A stretch of 64,000 nucleotides of DNA, taken from Bacillus weihaiensis (GTDB taxonomy: Bacteria; Bacillota; Bacilli; Bacillales; Bacillaceae). Below the pieces are notes generated by a model. It saw only the letters and a program-made list of their open reading frames with translations. It ran no database searches and was not told the DNA's origin. The position numbers and the translations under genes are program-made. Shown here piece after piece: positions 49,691 to 57,857 of this stretch; the first letter of the stretch is position 1, and every line of letters begins with the position of its first letter. The DNA lies in NCBI RefSeq assembly GCF_001889165.1, contig NZ_CP016020.1, forward strand, positions 1,586,501-1,650,500, written 5' to 3'.

Positions 49691-50119
49691 TTGTACCAGC
49701 AACAATATCCTTATTTTGAAAGAAGGACTCGAAGACAACAAACTCAGTATTCACCTTATCTGTCGTATGGAAATTATCAACCTTACCTAGATCAAAGTCA
49801 AGGAGTTCAACAGAACCCATATTATTTTCAACATCCTTATCAGGAACAACAAAATCAAGTGTTTCACCATCAACCTTATGTACCCTTTAACAGTCCCACA
49901 AAAAATTATATGGCGCAACCATTTCCAACGCCTTATCCAAAGCCAACACCATATATGAAACAGCAACCGTCTGGGTTTCAAACAGTCATATCTCAATTCA
50001 AGAAATCTGATGGGCAATTAGACTTTGATAAGATGATGAATACTGCTGGGCAAATGATGAATGCGGTAAATCAAATGGGAGGATTATTTAAAGGTGTCAC
50101 TTCCATGTTTAAAGTGTAA
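49691..50119 (+). CDS. yppG: YppG-like spore protein
   Basis: 142 aa. The first 100 residues are rich in Gln, Tyr, Pro and His (QQQYPYFERR, YFQHPYQEQQNQ), a coat-protein-like composition. The conserved end QLDFDKMMNTAGQMMNAVNQ (about residues 107-126) followed by GGLFKGVTSMFKV is typical of YppG-like proteins. Start TTG 49691 lies 8 nt after AAGGAGGG. An inverted repeat TAGGAGGC/GCCTCCTA follows the stop. Confidence 0.78.
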   Translation: MYQQQYPYFERRTRRQQTQYSPYLSYGNYQPYLDQSQGVQQNPYYFQHPYQEQQNQVFHHQPYVPFNSPTKNYMAQPFPTPYPKPTPYMKQQPSGFQTVISQFKKSDGQLDFDKMMNTAGQMMNAVNQMGGLFKGVTSMFKV

Positions 50120-50146
50120 ATAGGAGGCTATTGGCCTCCTATGAAC

Positions 50147-50284
50147 TCAAATATTTTGGTTTTGTTTTAAAAAATATTCTTCGGCTAGTCTTTTTTTTAC
50201 TTCTGTATAGGATAAGCCTGACTGTGCATTTAGCTTTTTAACTTCTTCTATATTTGTGTTAGAAAATTGTCTAGTACTTGTCAT
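50147..50284 (-). CDS. 45-aa peptide with gamma-SASP-like motif
   Basis: Starts MTSTRQFSNTNIEEVKKLNA, then QSGLSYTEVKKRLAEEYF. The FSxTNxxxVKKxNxQSG core resembles the repeat of gamma-type small acid-soluble spore proteins (SspE: FSKTNAQQVRKQNQQS). Only one copy of the motif is present. Start is uncertain: an in-frame ATG at 50290 would add two residues and no strong SD is seen for either. Identity as a SASP relative is inference. Confidence 0.5.
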   Translation of the reverse strand: MTSTRQFSNTNIEEVKKLNAQSGLSYTEVKKRLAEEYFLKQNQNI

Positions 50285-50297
50285 TTTCATGGTGTCA

Positions 50298-50537
50298 TTA
50301 TGTTCTTTCCTTATTTTCAAGTCTTTCTTTTCTCACTCGTAATGCATAGTTAGCGGTTTCTAAATTTGAAATAGCAATTGAATTTTCAGCACATGCAAAT
50401 TCACCATTCTGATGTGATTTTAGTTTCTCCACTAACACGCTAATAACATCTTCCACTTGACAGCCATTAACGCCTTCATGGTCAATAGCTCCTGCTTGAA
50501 ATTTAATATTTATATAATGGTTACTGTTTCGATTCAT
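50298..50537 (-). CDS. Acb2/Tad1-hook-like small protein (phage-type)
   Basis: 79 aa with a strong SD (GGAGGAAAAAG) before ATG 50537. Pattern: INIKFQAGAIDHEGVNGCQ (about residues 10-28), then a helix ending KSHQNGEFACAENSIAISNL (about 40-59) and LETANYALRVRKERLENK. From memory this matches a widespread phage family (FQ-G-I-E-GVNG ... FQ-G-FAC-ENA-A-TKLEEA-xWL-xR) whose members include anti-CBASS Acb2 and relate to anti-Thoeris Tad1, which sequester cyclic-nucleotide signals. Third in a minus-strand run with a CsgA-like spore gene. Family call moderately sure; function here unknown. Confidence 0.62.
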   Translation of the reverse strand: MNRNSNHYINIKFQAGAIDHEGVNGCQVEDVISVLVEKLKSHQNGEFACAENSIAISNLETANYALRVRKERLENKERT

Positions 50538-50562
50538 CTTTTTCCTCCATTTAACGATGAAT

Positions 50563-50811
50563 TTAAATTAATTGTTCGTATACCTCGTTTAACTGATTAC
50601 CTCTTATAAAGTCCTGCTCGTCAAACGCGTATTTTATTTCATCAGGGAGGATGTTATTTAAAAATTGTATTTCATCCTCATCTAAAATTCTTACAAATTC
50701 AACTTCGCTTGTAAAAGATTGCTCCCCTAATTTTCCTACAATTCGTTCGCAAACTGAGCTACGTTCATAATTTGATAAAGCTTCTCTTAAATATCCTAAG
50801 GTGAAATCCAT
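50563..50811 (-). CDS. csgA: CsgA-like sporulation protein
   Basis: 82 aa. N terminus MDFTLGYLREALSNYERSSV and end LNEVYEQLI, with FVRILDEDEIQFLNNILPDE between, match the pattern of B. subtilis CsgA, a sigma-G-dependent sporulation-specific SASP-type protein. AAGGA lies 9 nt before ATG, right at the end of the upstream gene. In B. subtilis csgA is at a different locus, so this is a moved or second copy. Confidence 0.72.
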   Translation of the reverse strand: MDFTLGYLREALSNYERSSVCERIVGKLGEQSFTSEVEFVRILDEDEIQFLNNILPDEIKYAFDEQDFIRGNQLNEVYEQLI

Positions 50812-50816
50812 GTTAA

Positions 50817-51002
50817 TCAGTCCTTAAAGAAATTTTTAAAGTTTCTCGTTGCTTCTTTTTCCTCATTTAGATACGGATTTTCTTTTTCTACATTAGGTGT
50901 ATCTAAGTTTGTTTTAATAACTAGAGTTGGTGAAGTAGTAGCTTCTGCAATAATTCGATCGTTTAAATCATTAAATTTTGGCATCTTAGAATTTGATTTC
51001 AA
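50817..51002 (-). CDS. Small hypothetical protein upstream of csgA-like gene
   Basis: 61 aa from TTG 51002, 6 nt behind GGAGGTG (the longer frame from GTG 51017 covers the SD). Hydrophilic; middle segment IIAEATTSPTLVIKTNLDTP. No family recognised with confidence; the partner of csgA in B. subtilis (ybxH) is of similar size but I cannot confirm homology. Five nt before the CsgA-like gene, so the two are probably one transcript. Confidence 0.55.
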   Translation of the reverse strand: MKSNSKMPKFNDLNDRIIAEATTSPTLVIKTNLDTPNVEKENPYLNEEKEATRNFKNFFKD

Positions 51003-51169
51003 TTTATCCACCTCCACTCATAGTGTTTGATCGTTTTAATATTTATTGCTAGTCAATTACTGGGTTTTAAAAAGGCAAAAGAATATAACTTAAAAAAGTT
51101 CAAAGACTAATCGAGATAACCTGATTCATTTATAGTCATGTTTTTACTTAGTGAAAGTGAGGTGATGGT

Positions 51170-51292
51170 ATGATGAGCAAAAGAAATTCAAGTAATAAGG
51201 ATGATAAAACATTTTCTGCAAACGATTTAAAAAAGGACAATACACCAGAGGAAAATCCAAAATACGGGAGTAAATCTCATAAAAATAGTTAA
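51170..51292 (+). CDS. Small hydrophilic protein, 40 aa
   Basis: Starts MMSKRNSSNKDDKTFSANDL and continues as a Lys/Asp/Asn/Ser-rich chain ending SHKNS. SD GTGAGGTGATGGT directly before ATG 51170. No family recognised. Highly charged, probably disordered, in a run of small sporulation-type genes. Confidence 0.55.
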   Translation: MMSKRNSSNKDDKTFSANDLKKDNTPEENPKYGSKSHKNS

Positions 51293-51605
51293 CTTTGTTA
51301 CCTTTGTTTATTTAAGTTGTGCGAAAATTAATAAAGGCTAAATTTACTTGTTTGAGGTAAGTTATTTCCCCCTTGCTTTTGACATGAGGCACGTATTGTC
51401 AGCATCGGGCTTATTACTGAGGGAAATAGGCATTGTTGGAGCTAGTCAAGATCAAGGGAGAAGCGTGTCAAAAGGAGACCTCACTTCGGTGACGATGGGA
51501 GGCTCCTTGACCGCTCTTGGAAGCGAATACCTGTAATTAAAATGAACAACCGAATTTATGAGGACTGAAATGAACAATGAATATTACCTTTGGTGCGAGT
51601 TGATT
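51293..51605. repeat. Non-coding stretch with a decayed Bacillaceae intergenic repeat
   Basis: 313 nt. The part 51386-51560 contains phrases I associate with a repeat frequent between genes in Bacillaceae: AGGAGACCTCACTTCGG, GATGGGAGGCTCCTTGACCG, GGAAGCGAATACCTGTAA and AAATGAACAAC. A 62-codon frame at 51348 lies over it and is not credible as a gene. Confidence 0.45.
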
Positions 51606-52085
51606 TTAAGCATCATGGCTTTCAATTTCTATTGTTCTTACTTTTTTCGGAATTGTTACAAGTAGAGTACCGTCTTGAAAAGTTGTTTTTATTTCATGTT
51701 CTTTAACGGGATAAGGTAGAAGAATGGTTTTAGAGACTCGATCTAACGAAGAAAAGCTTCTATAAGTTGCGTGGTTTTCATTATACTCTTGAATTTCTTC
51801 TTTATTGGTAATTTGTATTGTTAAATATTGTTCATAAAGTTCAAGTCGAATTTGATCTTTCTTTACTGGTGGTATTTTTAGTGTAATGATACAATTTTCA
51901 TCCGTTTCGTAAGTATCAGCTGTAATGGGCTGATGAGGGAATGATTGATCCAAAATAGCATCGAATTCCCCGATAAACTGTTTAATTGGCTCAGAACGAA
52001 AAAATTGATCAACAATTTGAAAGAAATCTAGACTTCCCATTGTTTTACCATTATTTTGGTTTACCAAATCAGCTTTTTTCTTCAT
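51606..52085 (-). CDS. Hsp20 / alpha-crystallin family protein
   Basis: 159 aa. A divergent alpha-crystallin domain from about residue 55 (YETDENCIITLKIPPVKKDQ) to the C terminus, with the expected DGTLLVTIPKK strand near 140-150. N terminus MGSLDFFQIVDQFFRSEP amphipathic. SD AAGGAGGAAATGAC before ATG. Spore-coat-associated Hsp20s exist in bacilli; whether this is one is unknown. Divergent from the EIIA gene, sharing a 139-bp upstream region. Confidence 0.85.
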   Translation of the reverse strand: MKKKADLVNQNNGKTMGSLDFFQIVDQFFRSEPIKQFIGEFDAILDQSFPHQPITADTYETDENCIITLKIPPVKKDQIRLELYEQYLTIQITNKEEIQEYNENHATYRSFSSLDRVSKTILLPYPVKEHEIKTTFQDGTLLVTIPKKVRTIEIESHDA

Positions 52086-52218
52086 GTCATTTCCTCCTTA
52101 CCTGCATTGTAAATATAAGTCAAATTATTATATGTACTAAAAGGGGGAAGTGTTATTCTTACATACATACTGTTTCAACTTGTGGATGGAGGGTAAATTA
52201 AAACATAAGTATAGTAAA

Positions 52219-52224
52219 GGAGTA
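52219..52224 (+). promoter_or_regulatory. ypqE Shine-Dalgarno at the 5' exon edge
   Basis: GGAGTA, the end of AAAGGAGTA (52216-52224), is the last exon sequence before the intron. Joined to the 3' exon (GGTATTATG from 54862) it gives AAAGGAG, 8 nt, ATG: a normal RBS. In the unspliced DNA the SD is 2.6 kb away from its start codon. Confidence 0.75.
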
Positions 52225-54861
52225 GCGCGACAAGTTTTGTCATAAGCGCTTATGTGTGAAAAGACAAGGGATTTCTACGGAAATCCTAACTTCATAACCG
52301 AGGATAGGAATGATAAAACCACGTATTTTGAAACTATCCCATTAATATTCCTGCATGCGTCATAATTGACAGATTATGGGGTCTGGAGCTCAGGTGAAGT
52401 CGGCAGAACAAAGGCTGAAGCCATTCCGTGTGGAAAGGGTATGCCAATGGATATGCCGGATGGCTGAAAAACTAAATATGGTGAGAATTATCTTGTGGAA
52501 AAGAACAGACGAACTTCCGAATGTACGGGTCTAGAGTTACGAGCAATAGGAAACTATTGTCCCATCGTACGATGGGGTGAGTGACGTAGAGTAAAAATTG
52601 CTCCTCTGAAACACGTTATATCGAACTATGGCGATATCCAGCTCACAGGCTTACAGGAAGCACCTAAGTTTAGAATGGATAGCTAGGTTATAAGGTACTT
52701 GGAAAGTAAGGGACGTTGATTCAAGGGCTGTCACCCAAAACGGTTGCTATAAGTTTATGACGAAATGCATTTGTCCTTATGAGGGTAGGGGTACGACTGG
52801 TGAAGCCTTTGTAATGAAGGTGGAGGAACAGCCCCAAGTCTAGCGATAGTTTTAATTATTTTTCAAATGTGCATTGCACCGGTCGGGTAAGAACGTGGGA
52901 ACATCACTTCATAAAGGAATGATGCCACAGTGCAAGCTCTACGATACTGGGATTATTATGATATGACTGACACCTTTACAGACTTACATCAACGGGCAAA
53001 AAATAAAGAAACGTTCCATTATCTATACGACATTATCACGTCGAGGAATAATATTTTATTAGCTTATCGAACAATTAAGTCAAATAAAGGGTCGAAGACT
53101 CCCGGTACAGATGGGAAAACCATATTAGATATCGAGAAACGAACCGAGAATGAATTAATAGAAGAAGTACAGAGACAGCTCAAGAATTATCGTCCAAAGA
53201 AAGTAAGACGGAAACTGATAGAAAAAGATAATGGCAAAATGCGACCATTAGGCATTCCATGCATCCTCGATAGAATTATTCAACAGTGTTTTAAACAAGT
53301 GCTAGAGCCAATCGCGGAAGCTCACTTTTACAACCACAGTTACGGATTTAGACCTCTACGGTCTACCCACCATGCAATGGCAAGAATACAATTTTTAGTT
53401 AATCATTCAAAACTTCATTACGTTGTAGACATTGATATTAAGGGATTCTTTGACAATATCAATCACACACTACTAATTAAACAACTATGGAGTATAGGCA
53501 TTCGAGACAGACAAGTCCTCGCATGTATTGCTAAAATGTTAAAAGCCGAGATTGATGGCGAGGGTATCCCTACTAAAGGCTCTCCGCAAGGTGGGTTGTT
53601 ATCGCCGCTGCTATCGAACATTGTTTTAAATGAGCTAGACCAATGGGTGGCGAATCAATGGGAACTATTCCCCCTTCATAAATCATTCAAGTCTAGGGAA
53701 GGTGAACTTCTCGCGAAAAAGCGCACTCATCTAAAAGAAGGTTATCTGGTACGTTACGCAGATGACTTCAAAATACTTTGTCGAGATTGGAAAACAGCTG
53801 AAAAATGGTATCATGCAGTAAAGCTATTCCTAAAAGAACGTCTAAAACTTGATATATCACCAGAAAAATCGAAGATTATTAATCTACGTAAGCATGCATC
53901 TGCTTTTCTTGGATTTACCATACTCGCAAATCGTAAAGGTAAAAAAAGAGTGGCTCACACTTTTGTTCGAGCCGAGAAAGTACAGAAGATAAAAGCTGAA
54001 ACAAAGAAACGGATTGAAATACTTCGCTCTTCACCAACAGCTGAAAATGCTTTGCGTTTTAATAGTTTTGTCTTAGGGTTACATAATTACTTCTGCAGAG
54101 CTACACACGTTAATTTAGCGTTCTCGCGTCTTGCTTATGAAATAGGTGCAATGATGTACAATCGTCTTAAGCCTATCGGGAAATATTCACATCCAACGAA
54201 TGCACCACCAACTTATAAGAAATTTTATAGTTTGGGGTTCAAGACATTTGAAATTGCTGGTATTCACCTTTTCCCACTCGCCAATGTTCAGACAAAAAAC
54301 GTTATTAGCTTCACACAAAGTCGAACACCATTCACGATGGAGGGACGAGAGCAGATTATTAAAAATTTGCAAAAGAATATTAAGCATGAAATAGCTTTAT
54401 TACTGGAATCGAAAATCCCGACACGGAGTGTCGAATATATGGACAACCGAATTAGTCGATACAGTATGAAAAAAGGAATCTGTGAAATCACGGGATTATT
54501 CCTCCAAGCACAAGATGTGCACTGTCATCACTATATTCCTATACATCTGGAAGGAAGTGACAAGTTTCATAACTTACGCATCCTTCACAAAGATGTACAT
54601 AAACTTATCCATATGAAAGATTCAGCTAAGATAGATTTACTCAAGAAAATTCTGGGCATCACAGAACCGATGCTTAAGAAAATCAATAAATATCGGGAAA
54701 AATGTGAGTTAGAAATTATATAATCCAGAACCAAGAGTAACTTGAAACTTATAATTAATATAACTTCGTTAGATGGAACGCGGAATGCTAGGAAACTGGC
54801 ACGTTCCGTGTGGAGCAGGGGAAAAGCCGGAGATAATCTCAAACGCTTACCTATTGCTAAC
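52225..54861 (+). mobile_element. Full-length group II intron
   Basis: 2,637-nt retroelement. The 5' end GCGCGAC follows exon AGGAGTA; TGCTCCT at 52599-52605 can pair with that exon (candidate EBS1). Domain V is a canonical 34-mer at 54778-54811: ACGCGGAA/TTCCGTGT, a CG bulge, and TGCTAG-GAAA-CTGGCA. Domain VI follows with a bulged A near 54853, eight nt before the 3' end AC (54861). The encoded protein is intact, so the intron is probably mobile and splicing. Boundaries are inferred from pairing and structure. Confidence 0.92.
52930..54723 (+). CDS. ltrA: Group II intron reverse transcriptase / maturase / HNH endonuclease
   Basis: 597 aa. RT domain: GKMRPLGIPCILDRIIQQCF, SYGFRPLRSTHHAMARIQF, VVDIDIKGFFDNI, TKGSPQGGLLSPLLSNIVL and the catalytic YADD in VRYADDFKIL (about residues 277-286). 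Then a maturase (X) domain and a C-terminal HNH module (CEITGLFLQ, HCHHYIPIHLEGSDKFHNL, KDVHKLIH). GTG 52930 starts the family-typical RYWDYYDMT sequence. Drives splicing and retrohoming. Confidence 0.95.
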   Translation: MQALRYWDYYDMTDTFTDLHQRAKNKETFHYLYDIITSRNNILLAYRTIKSNKGSKTPGTDGKTILDIEKRTENELIEEVQRQLKNYRPKKVRRKLIEKDNGKMRPLGIPCILDRIIQQCFKQVLEPIAEAHFYNHSYGFRPLRSTHHAMARIQFLVNHSKLHYVVDIDIKGFFDNINHTLLIKQLWSIGIRDRQVLACIAKMLKAEIDGEGIPTKGSPQGGLLSPLLSNIVLNELDQWVANQWELFPLHKSFKSREGELLAKKRTHLKEGYLVRYADDFKILCRDWKTAEKWYHAVKLFLKERLKLDISPEKSKIINLRKHASAFLGFTILANRKGKKRVAHTFVRAEKVQKIKAETKKRIEILRSSPTAENALRFNSFVLGLHNYFCRATHVNLAFSRLAYEIGAMMYNRLKPIGKYSHPTNAPPTYKKFYSLGFKTFEIAGIHLFPLANVQTKNVISFTQSRTPFTMEGREQIIKNLQKNIKHEIALLLESKIPTRSVEYMDNRISRYSMKKGICEITGLFLQAQDVHCHHYIPIHLEGSDKFHNLRILHKDVHKLIHMKDSAKIDLLKKILGITEPMLKKINKYREKCELEII

Positions 54862-54867
54862 GGTATT

Positions 54868-55368
54868 ATGCTGAAGTCACTTTTTGGAAAAAAGGAGAAA
54901 AAAACAGAAGAAACATTGTATTCGCCTCTAACAGGAGAAGTTTTGAAGCTTGAAGATGTCCCAGATCCAGTTTTTTCTCAAAAGTTAATGGGGGAAGGTT
55001 TTGCGGTTGAACCAAGTGACGGCTCAGTTGTATCACCGATAAATGGACAAGTTATTCAAGTATTTCATACGAAACATGCAATTGGTTTACGTTCTGAAAC
55101 AGGGGTAGAGATCCTTATTCATATCGGTTTAGAAACTGTAAGCTTGGATGGAGATGGGTTTGAAGTCCATGTTAAAGAAGGTCAAAAAGTGAAAGTGGGA
55201 GATTTACTGATATCTGCTCATTTATCATTAATTAGTGAGAAAGCAGAAAGTATTATTACACCTATTGTTATGACCAATTCAGATGTTATTGAAGAGGTAA
55301 GTGAAATGATTACTGGAAGTGCTACTAAAGGTACTACAAAGGTATGTACAGTTAGAGTAAAAAGATAG
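54868..55368 (+). CDS. ypqE: PTS glucose-type EIIA component (YpqE)
   Basis: 166-aa single-domain EIIA of the glucose family: PVFSQKLMGEGFAVEP (about residues 30-45), phospho-site region IGLRSETGVEILIHIGLETV (about 78-97, His in ILIHIG) and DGFEVHVKEGQKV. No EIIB/EIIC partner is present here. True start is ATG 54868; an in-frame extension from 54742 is intron domain V/VI sequence. Its SD is supplied by the 5' exon across the intron. Confidence 0.93.
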   Translation: MLKSLFGKKEKKTEETLYSPLTGEVLKLEDVPDPVFSQKLMGEGFAVEPSDGSVVSPINGQVIQVFHTKHAIGLRSETGVEILIHIGLETVSLDGDGFEVHVKEGQKVKVGDLLISAHLSLISEKAESIITPIVMTNSDVIEEVSEMITGSATKGTTKVCTVRVKR

Positions 55369-55378
55369 AAAAAAATAC

Positions 55379-55410
55379 AGCTGTCCCACAGATTTGGGCC
55401 AGCTTTTTTT
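55379..55410 (+). terminator. Terminator after ypqE
   Basis: AGCTGTCCC pairs with GGGCCAGCT (one mismatch) around ACAGATTT, followed by seven T. Strong. Confidence 0.85.
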
Positions 55411-55565
55411 GTTAGATCAGAGCTAAAGTTAAGGTCAACAGCTAAGGTGCTGCATATTTAGCAAAGTTTTCTTAGAAATTAGATTTACTCCTTTATTTAC
55501 GAACGTTTATTCGCTAAAATGAAAGAGACTACTTTTGCTAGGTAGCAGGTAAAGAGGGTGGGAAA

Positions 55566-57857
55566 ATGGAATTTAAACAAACATTATCTACATTATTAAA
55601 AACATTACAATCTGACAGCCAATTTTCAAATCAAATTGTACATTGGCAAACAATACCATCAAGGGAAGCGGTATTTTCAGAAATTCCCCTTGATCTAGAT
55701 AGTCGTCTAAAAGAAGCATTAAATCGACGTGGAATTAATCAATTATACTCACACCAAAATGAAGCCTATGAATTTGCCAAGAAAGGGCAACATTTCGTCG
55801 CTGTAACACCGACTGCCTCCGGAAAAACACTTTGCTATAACTTACCCGTCTTGCAAAAAATCTTAGAAGATGAGAACAGTAGAGCTTTGTATTTGTTTCC
55901 AACAAAAGCTCTAGCACAAGATCAAAAATCAGAAATGAACGAATTAATAAGTGAAATGGGGGTGAACATTAACTCCTATACCTATGATGGAGACACGTCA
56001 CCTGCCATTCGTCAAAAAGTAAGGAAAGCTGGTCATATTGTTATTACCAACCCTGATATGTTGCATTCGGCAATCTTACCGCACCATACAAAGTGGGTCT
56101 CTTTATTTGAAAATCTTAAATATATTGTTATTGATGAGTTACATATTTATAGAGGGATTTTTGGAAGCCACGTATCAAATGTGATTAGAAGATTAAAACG
56201 TATTTGTCGATTTTACGGTAGTAATCCTCAATTTATTTGTACGTCAGCAACAATAGCTAATCCAAAAGAACTAGCTGAAACTCTGACAGGAACAAATATG
56301 AGATTGATTAATAAAAGTGGTGCACCTGTTAGTAAGAAACACTTTATTTTTTATAATCCACCAATTGTTAATAAACCTTTGAATATTAGAAGAAGTGCTA
56401 CATTGGAGGTAAGAAGATTAGCAGGTCATTTTTTGAAGAATAAAATCCAGACGATTGTTTTTGCAAGAAGCAGAGTAAGGGTAGAAATTATCTTAACGTA
56501 TTTACATGAATTGGTTAGAAATGAGCTTGTGAAAAAGTCGATAAGAGGTTATCGTGGTGGATACTTGCCTAAACAGAGAAGAGAGATTGAACAAGGGCTA
56601 AGAAATGGAGAAATTCTTGGAGTTGTCAGTACAAATGCGTTGGAATTAGGAGTTGATATAGGGAGTTTACAAGTGTGTATTATGACAGGTTACCCTGGTA
56701 CTATTGCAAGTGCATGGCAACAAGCTGGACGAGCTGGTAGAAGAAATGGGGAAGCTGTAATCCTTATGGTAGCTAGCTCCAGTCCGTTGGATCAGTACAT
56801 TATTCAAAATCCTCAATACTTTTTTGAGCAAAATCCCGAAACAGCCATCATTAATCCGGATAATTTAGTTGTATTAGTTGACCATCTAAAATGCGCTGCT
56901 TTTGAACTTCCTTTTAAACAAGGTGATACTTTCGACGGTGTAGAATTAGAAGACATTTTACAATTCCTTGCTGAAGAGAGGGTCCTTCATTTTAACGATG
57001 ACACATACCATTGGATGAATGATTCCTTCCCAGCGCATAACATTAGCTTAAGATCTGCTTCGCAGGAAAATGTTATCATCATTGATCAATCAGATCGAGG
57101 AAATGTTAAAGTAATTGGTGAAATGGACCGATTTAGTGCGATGACATTGTTACACGATGAAGCAATTTATCTTCACCAAGGTGTTCAATTTCAAGTCGAG
57201 AAGCTTGATTGGGAAGAGAAAAAAGCATTCGTTAGAGAAGTAGATGTAGATTACTTTACAGACGCAAATCTCGCCGTGCAATTAAAGGTTCTCGAAGAAG
57301 ATATGCTGAAAGAAAAAAATGGCAGCCAAATAGGATTTGGAGATGTAACGGTTCAAGCCATGGCTACAATTTTCAAGAAAATAAAATTCGATACACATGA
57401 AAATATTGGCTCTGGTCCTATCTATCTTCCGGAAGAGGAACTTCATACAACTTCATCTTGGGTTAGCCTTGGGGAAGAAATAGTATCGAAATATACGGAA
57501 AAAAGAATGGAAGAGGCATTAGTAGGTGCAGCACATGTACTACAACATGTTTCTCCCTTAAAGGTCATGTGTGATCCTTCTGATTTACACGTTATTTCAC
57601 AGGTTAAAGCCATTCACAACAACAAGCCAACAATTTTCATGTATGACCGATACCCAGGTGGAGTTGGACTATCAAAAAGACTGTACGAAAATATGCATGA
57701 GGTTATTGAAGAATCGATATCCTTATTAACAAATTGCCCATGTCACACAGGTTGTCCATCGTGTATTGGGGCAGAAGCATTTTCAGAATCGGTAAAGCAG
57801 GATACGTATCATTTATTGCAACATTTAAAGGACGAGGTATATGTCATTAATCAATAA
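55566..57857 (+). CDS. mrfA: DNA repair helicase MrfA (YprA)
   Basis: 763-aa superfamily 2 helicase. Walker A TPTASGKTLCYNLP (about residues 81-94), DExH box IDELHIYRG (about 198), helicase C-terminal domain with QAGRAGRRNGE (about 389-399), and a DUF1998-type C terminus with four cysteines in CPCHTGCPSC (zinc-binding type). In B. subtilis YprA/MrfA works with YprB/MrfB in repair of mitomycin C adducts. Overlaps mrfB by 17 nt. Confidence 0.94.
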   Translation: MEFKQTLSTLLKTLQSDSQFSNQIVHWQTIPSREAVFSEIPLDLDSRLKEALNRRGINQLYSHQNEAYEFAKKGQHFVAVTPTASGKTLCYNLPVLQKILEDENSRALYLFPTKALAQDQKSEMNELISEMGVNINSYTYDGDTSPAIRQKVRKAGHIVITNPDMLHSAILPHHTKWVSLFENLKYIVIDELHIYRGIFGSHVSNVIRRLKRICRFYGSNPQFICTSATIANPKELAETLTGTNMRLINKSGAPVSKKHFIFYNPPIVNKPLNIRRSATLEVRRLAGHFLKNKIQTIVFARSRVRVEIILTYLHELVRNELVKKSIRGYRGGYLPKQRREIEQGLRNGEILGVVSTNALELGVDIGSLQVCIMTGYPGTIASAWQQAGRAGRRNGEAVILMVASSSPLDQYIIQNPQYFFEQNPETAIINPDNLVVLVDHLKCAAFELPFKQGDTFDGVELEDILQFLAEERVLHFNDDTYHWMNDSFPAHNISLRSASQENVIIIDQSDRGNVKVIGEMDRFSAMTLLHDEAIYLHQGVQFQVEKLDWEEKKAFVREVDVDYFTDANLAVQLKVLEEDMLKEKNGSQIGFGDVTVQAMATIFKKIKFDTHENIGSGPIYLPEEELHTTSSWVSLGEEIVSKYTEKRMEEALVGAAHVLQHVSPLKVMCDPSDLHVISQVKAIHNNKPTIFMYDRYPGGVGLSKRLYENMHEVIEESISLLTNCPCHTGCPSCIGAEAFSESVKQDTYHLLQHLKDEVYVINQ

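Noticed and set aside
51348-51536. 62-codon frame near 51.4 kb
   Set aside because: Lies over a decayed intergenic repeat; no SD and no protein-like composition.
47260-52085. Prophage or genomic island
   Set aside because: No integrase, structural phage genes, tRNA or attachment repeats; only single accessory genes within a syntenic backbone.
54742-54867. N-terminal extension of ypqE
   Set aside because: The extra 42 codons are intron domains V and VI, not protein sequence; the family start is ATG 54868.
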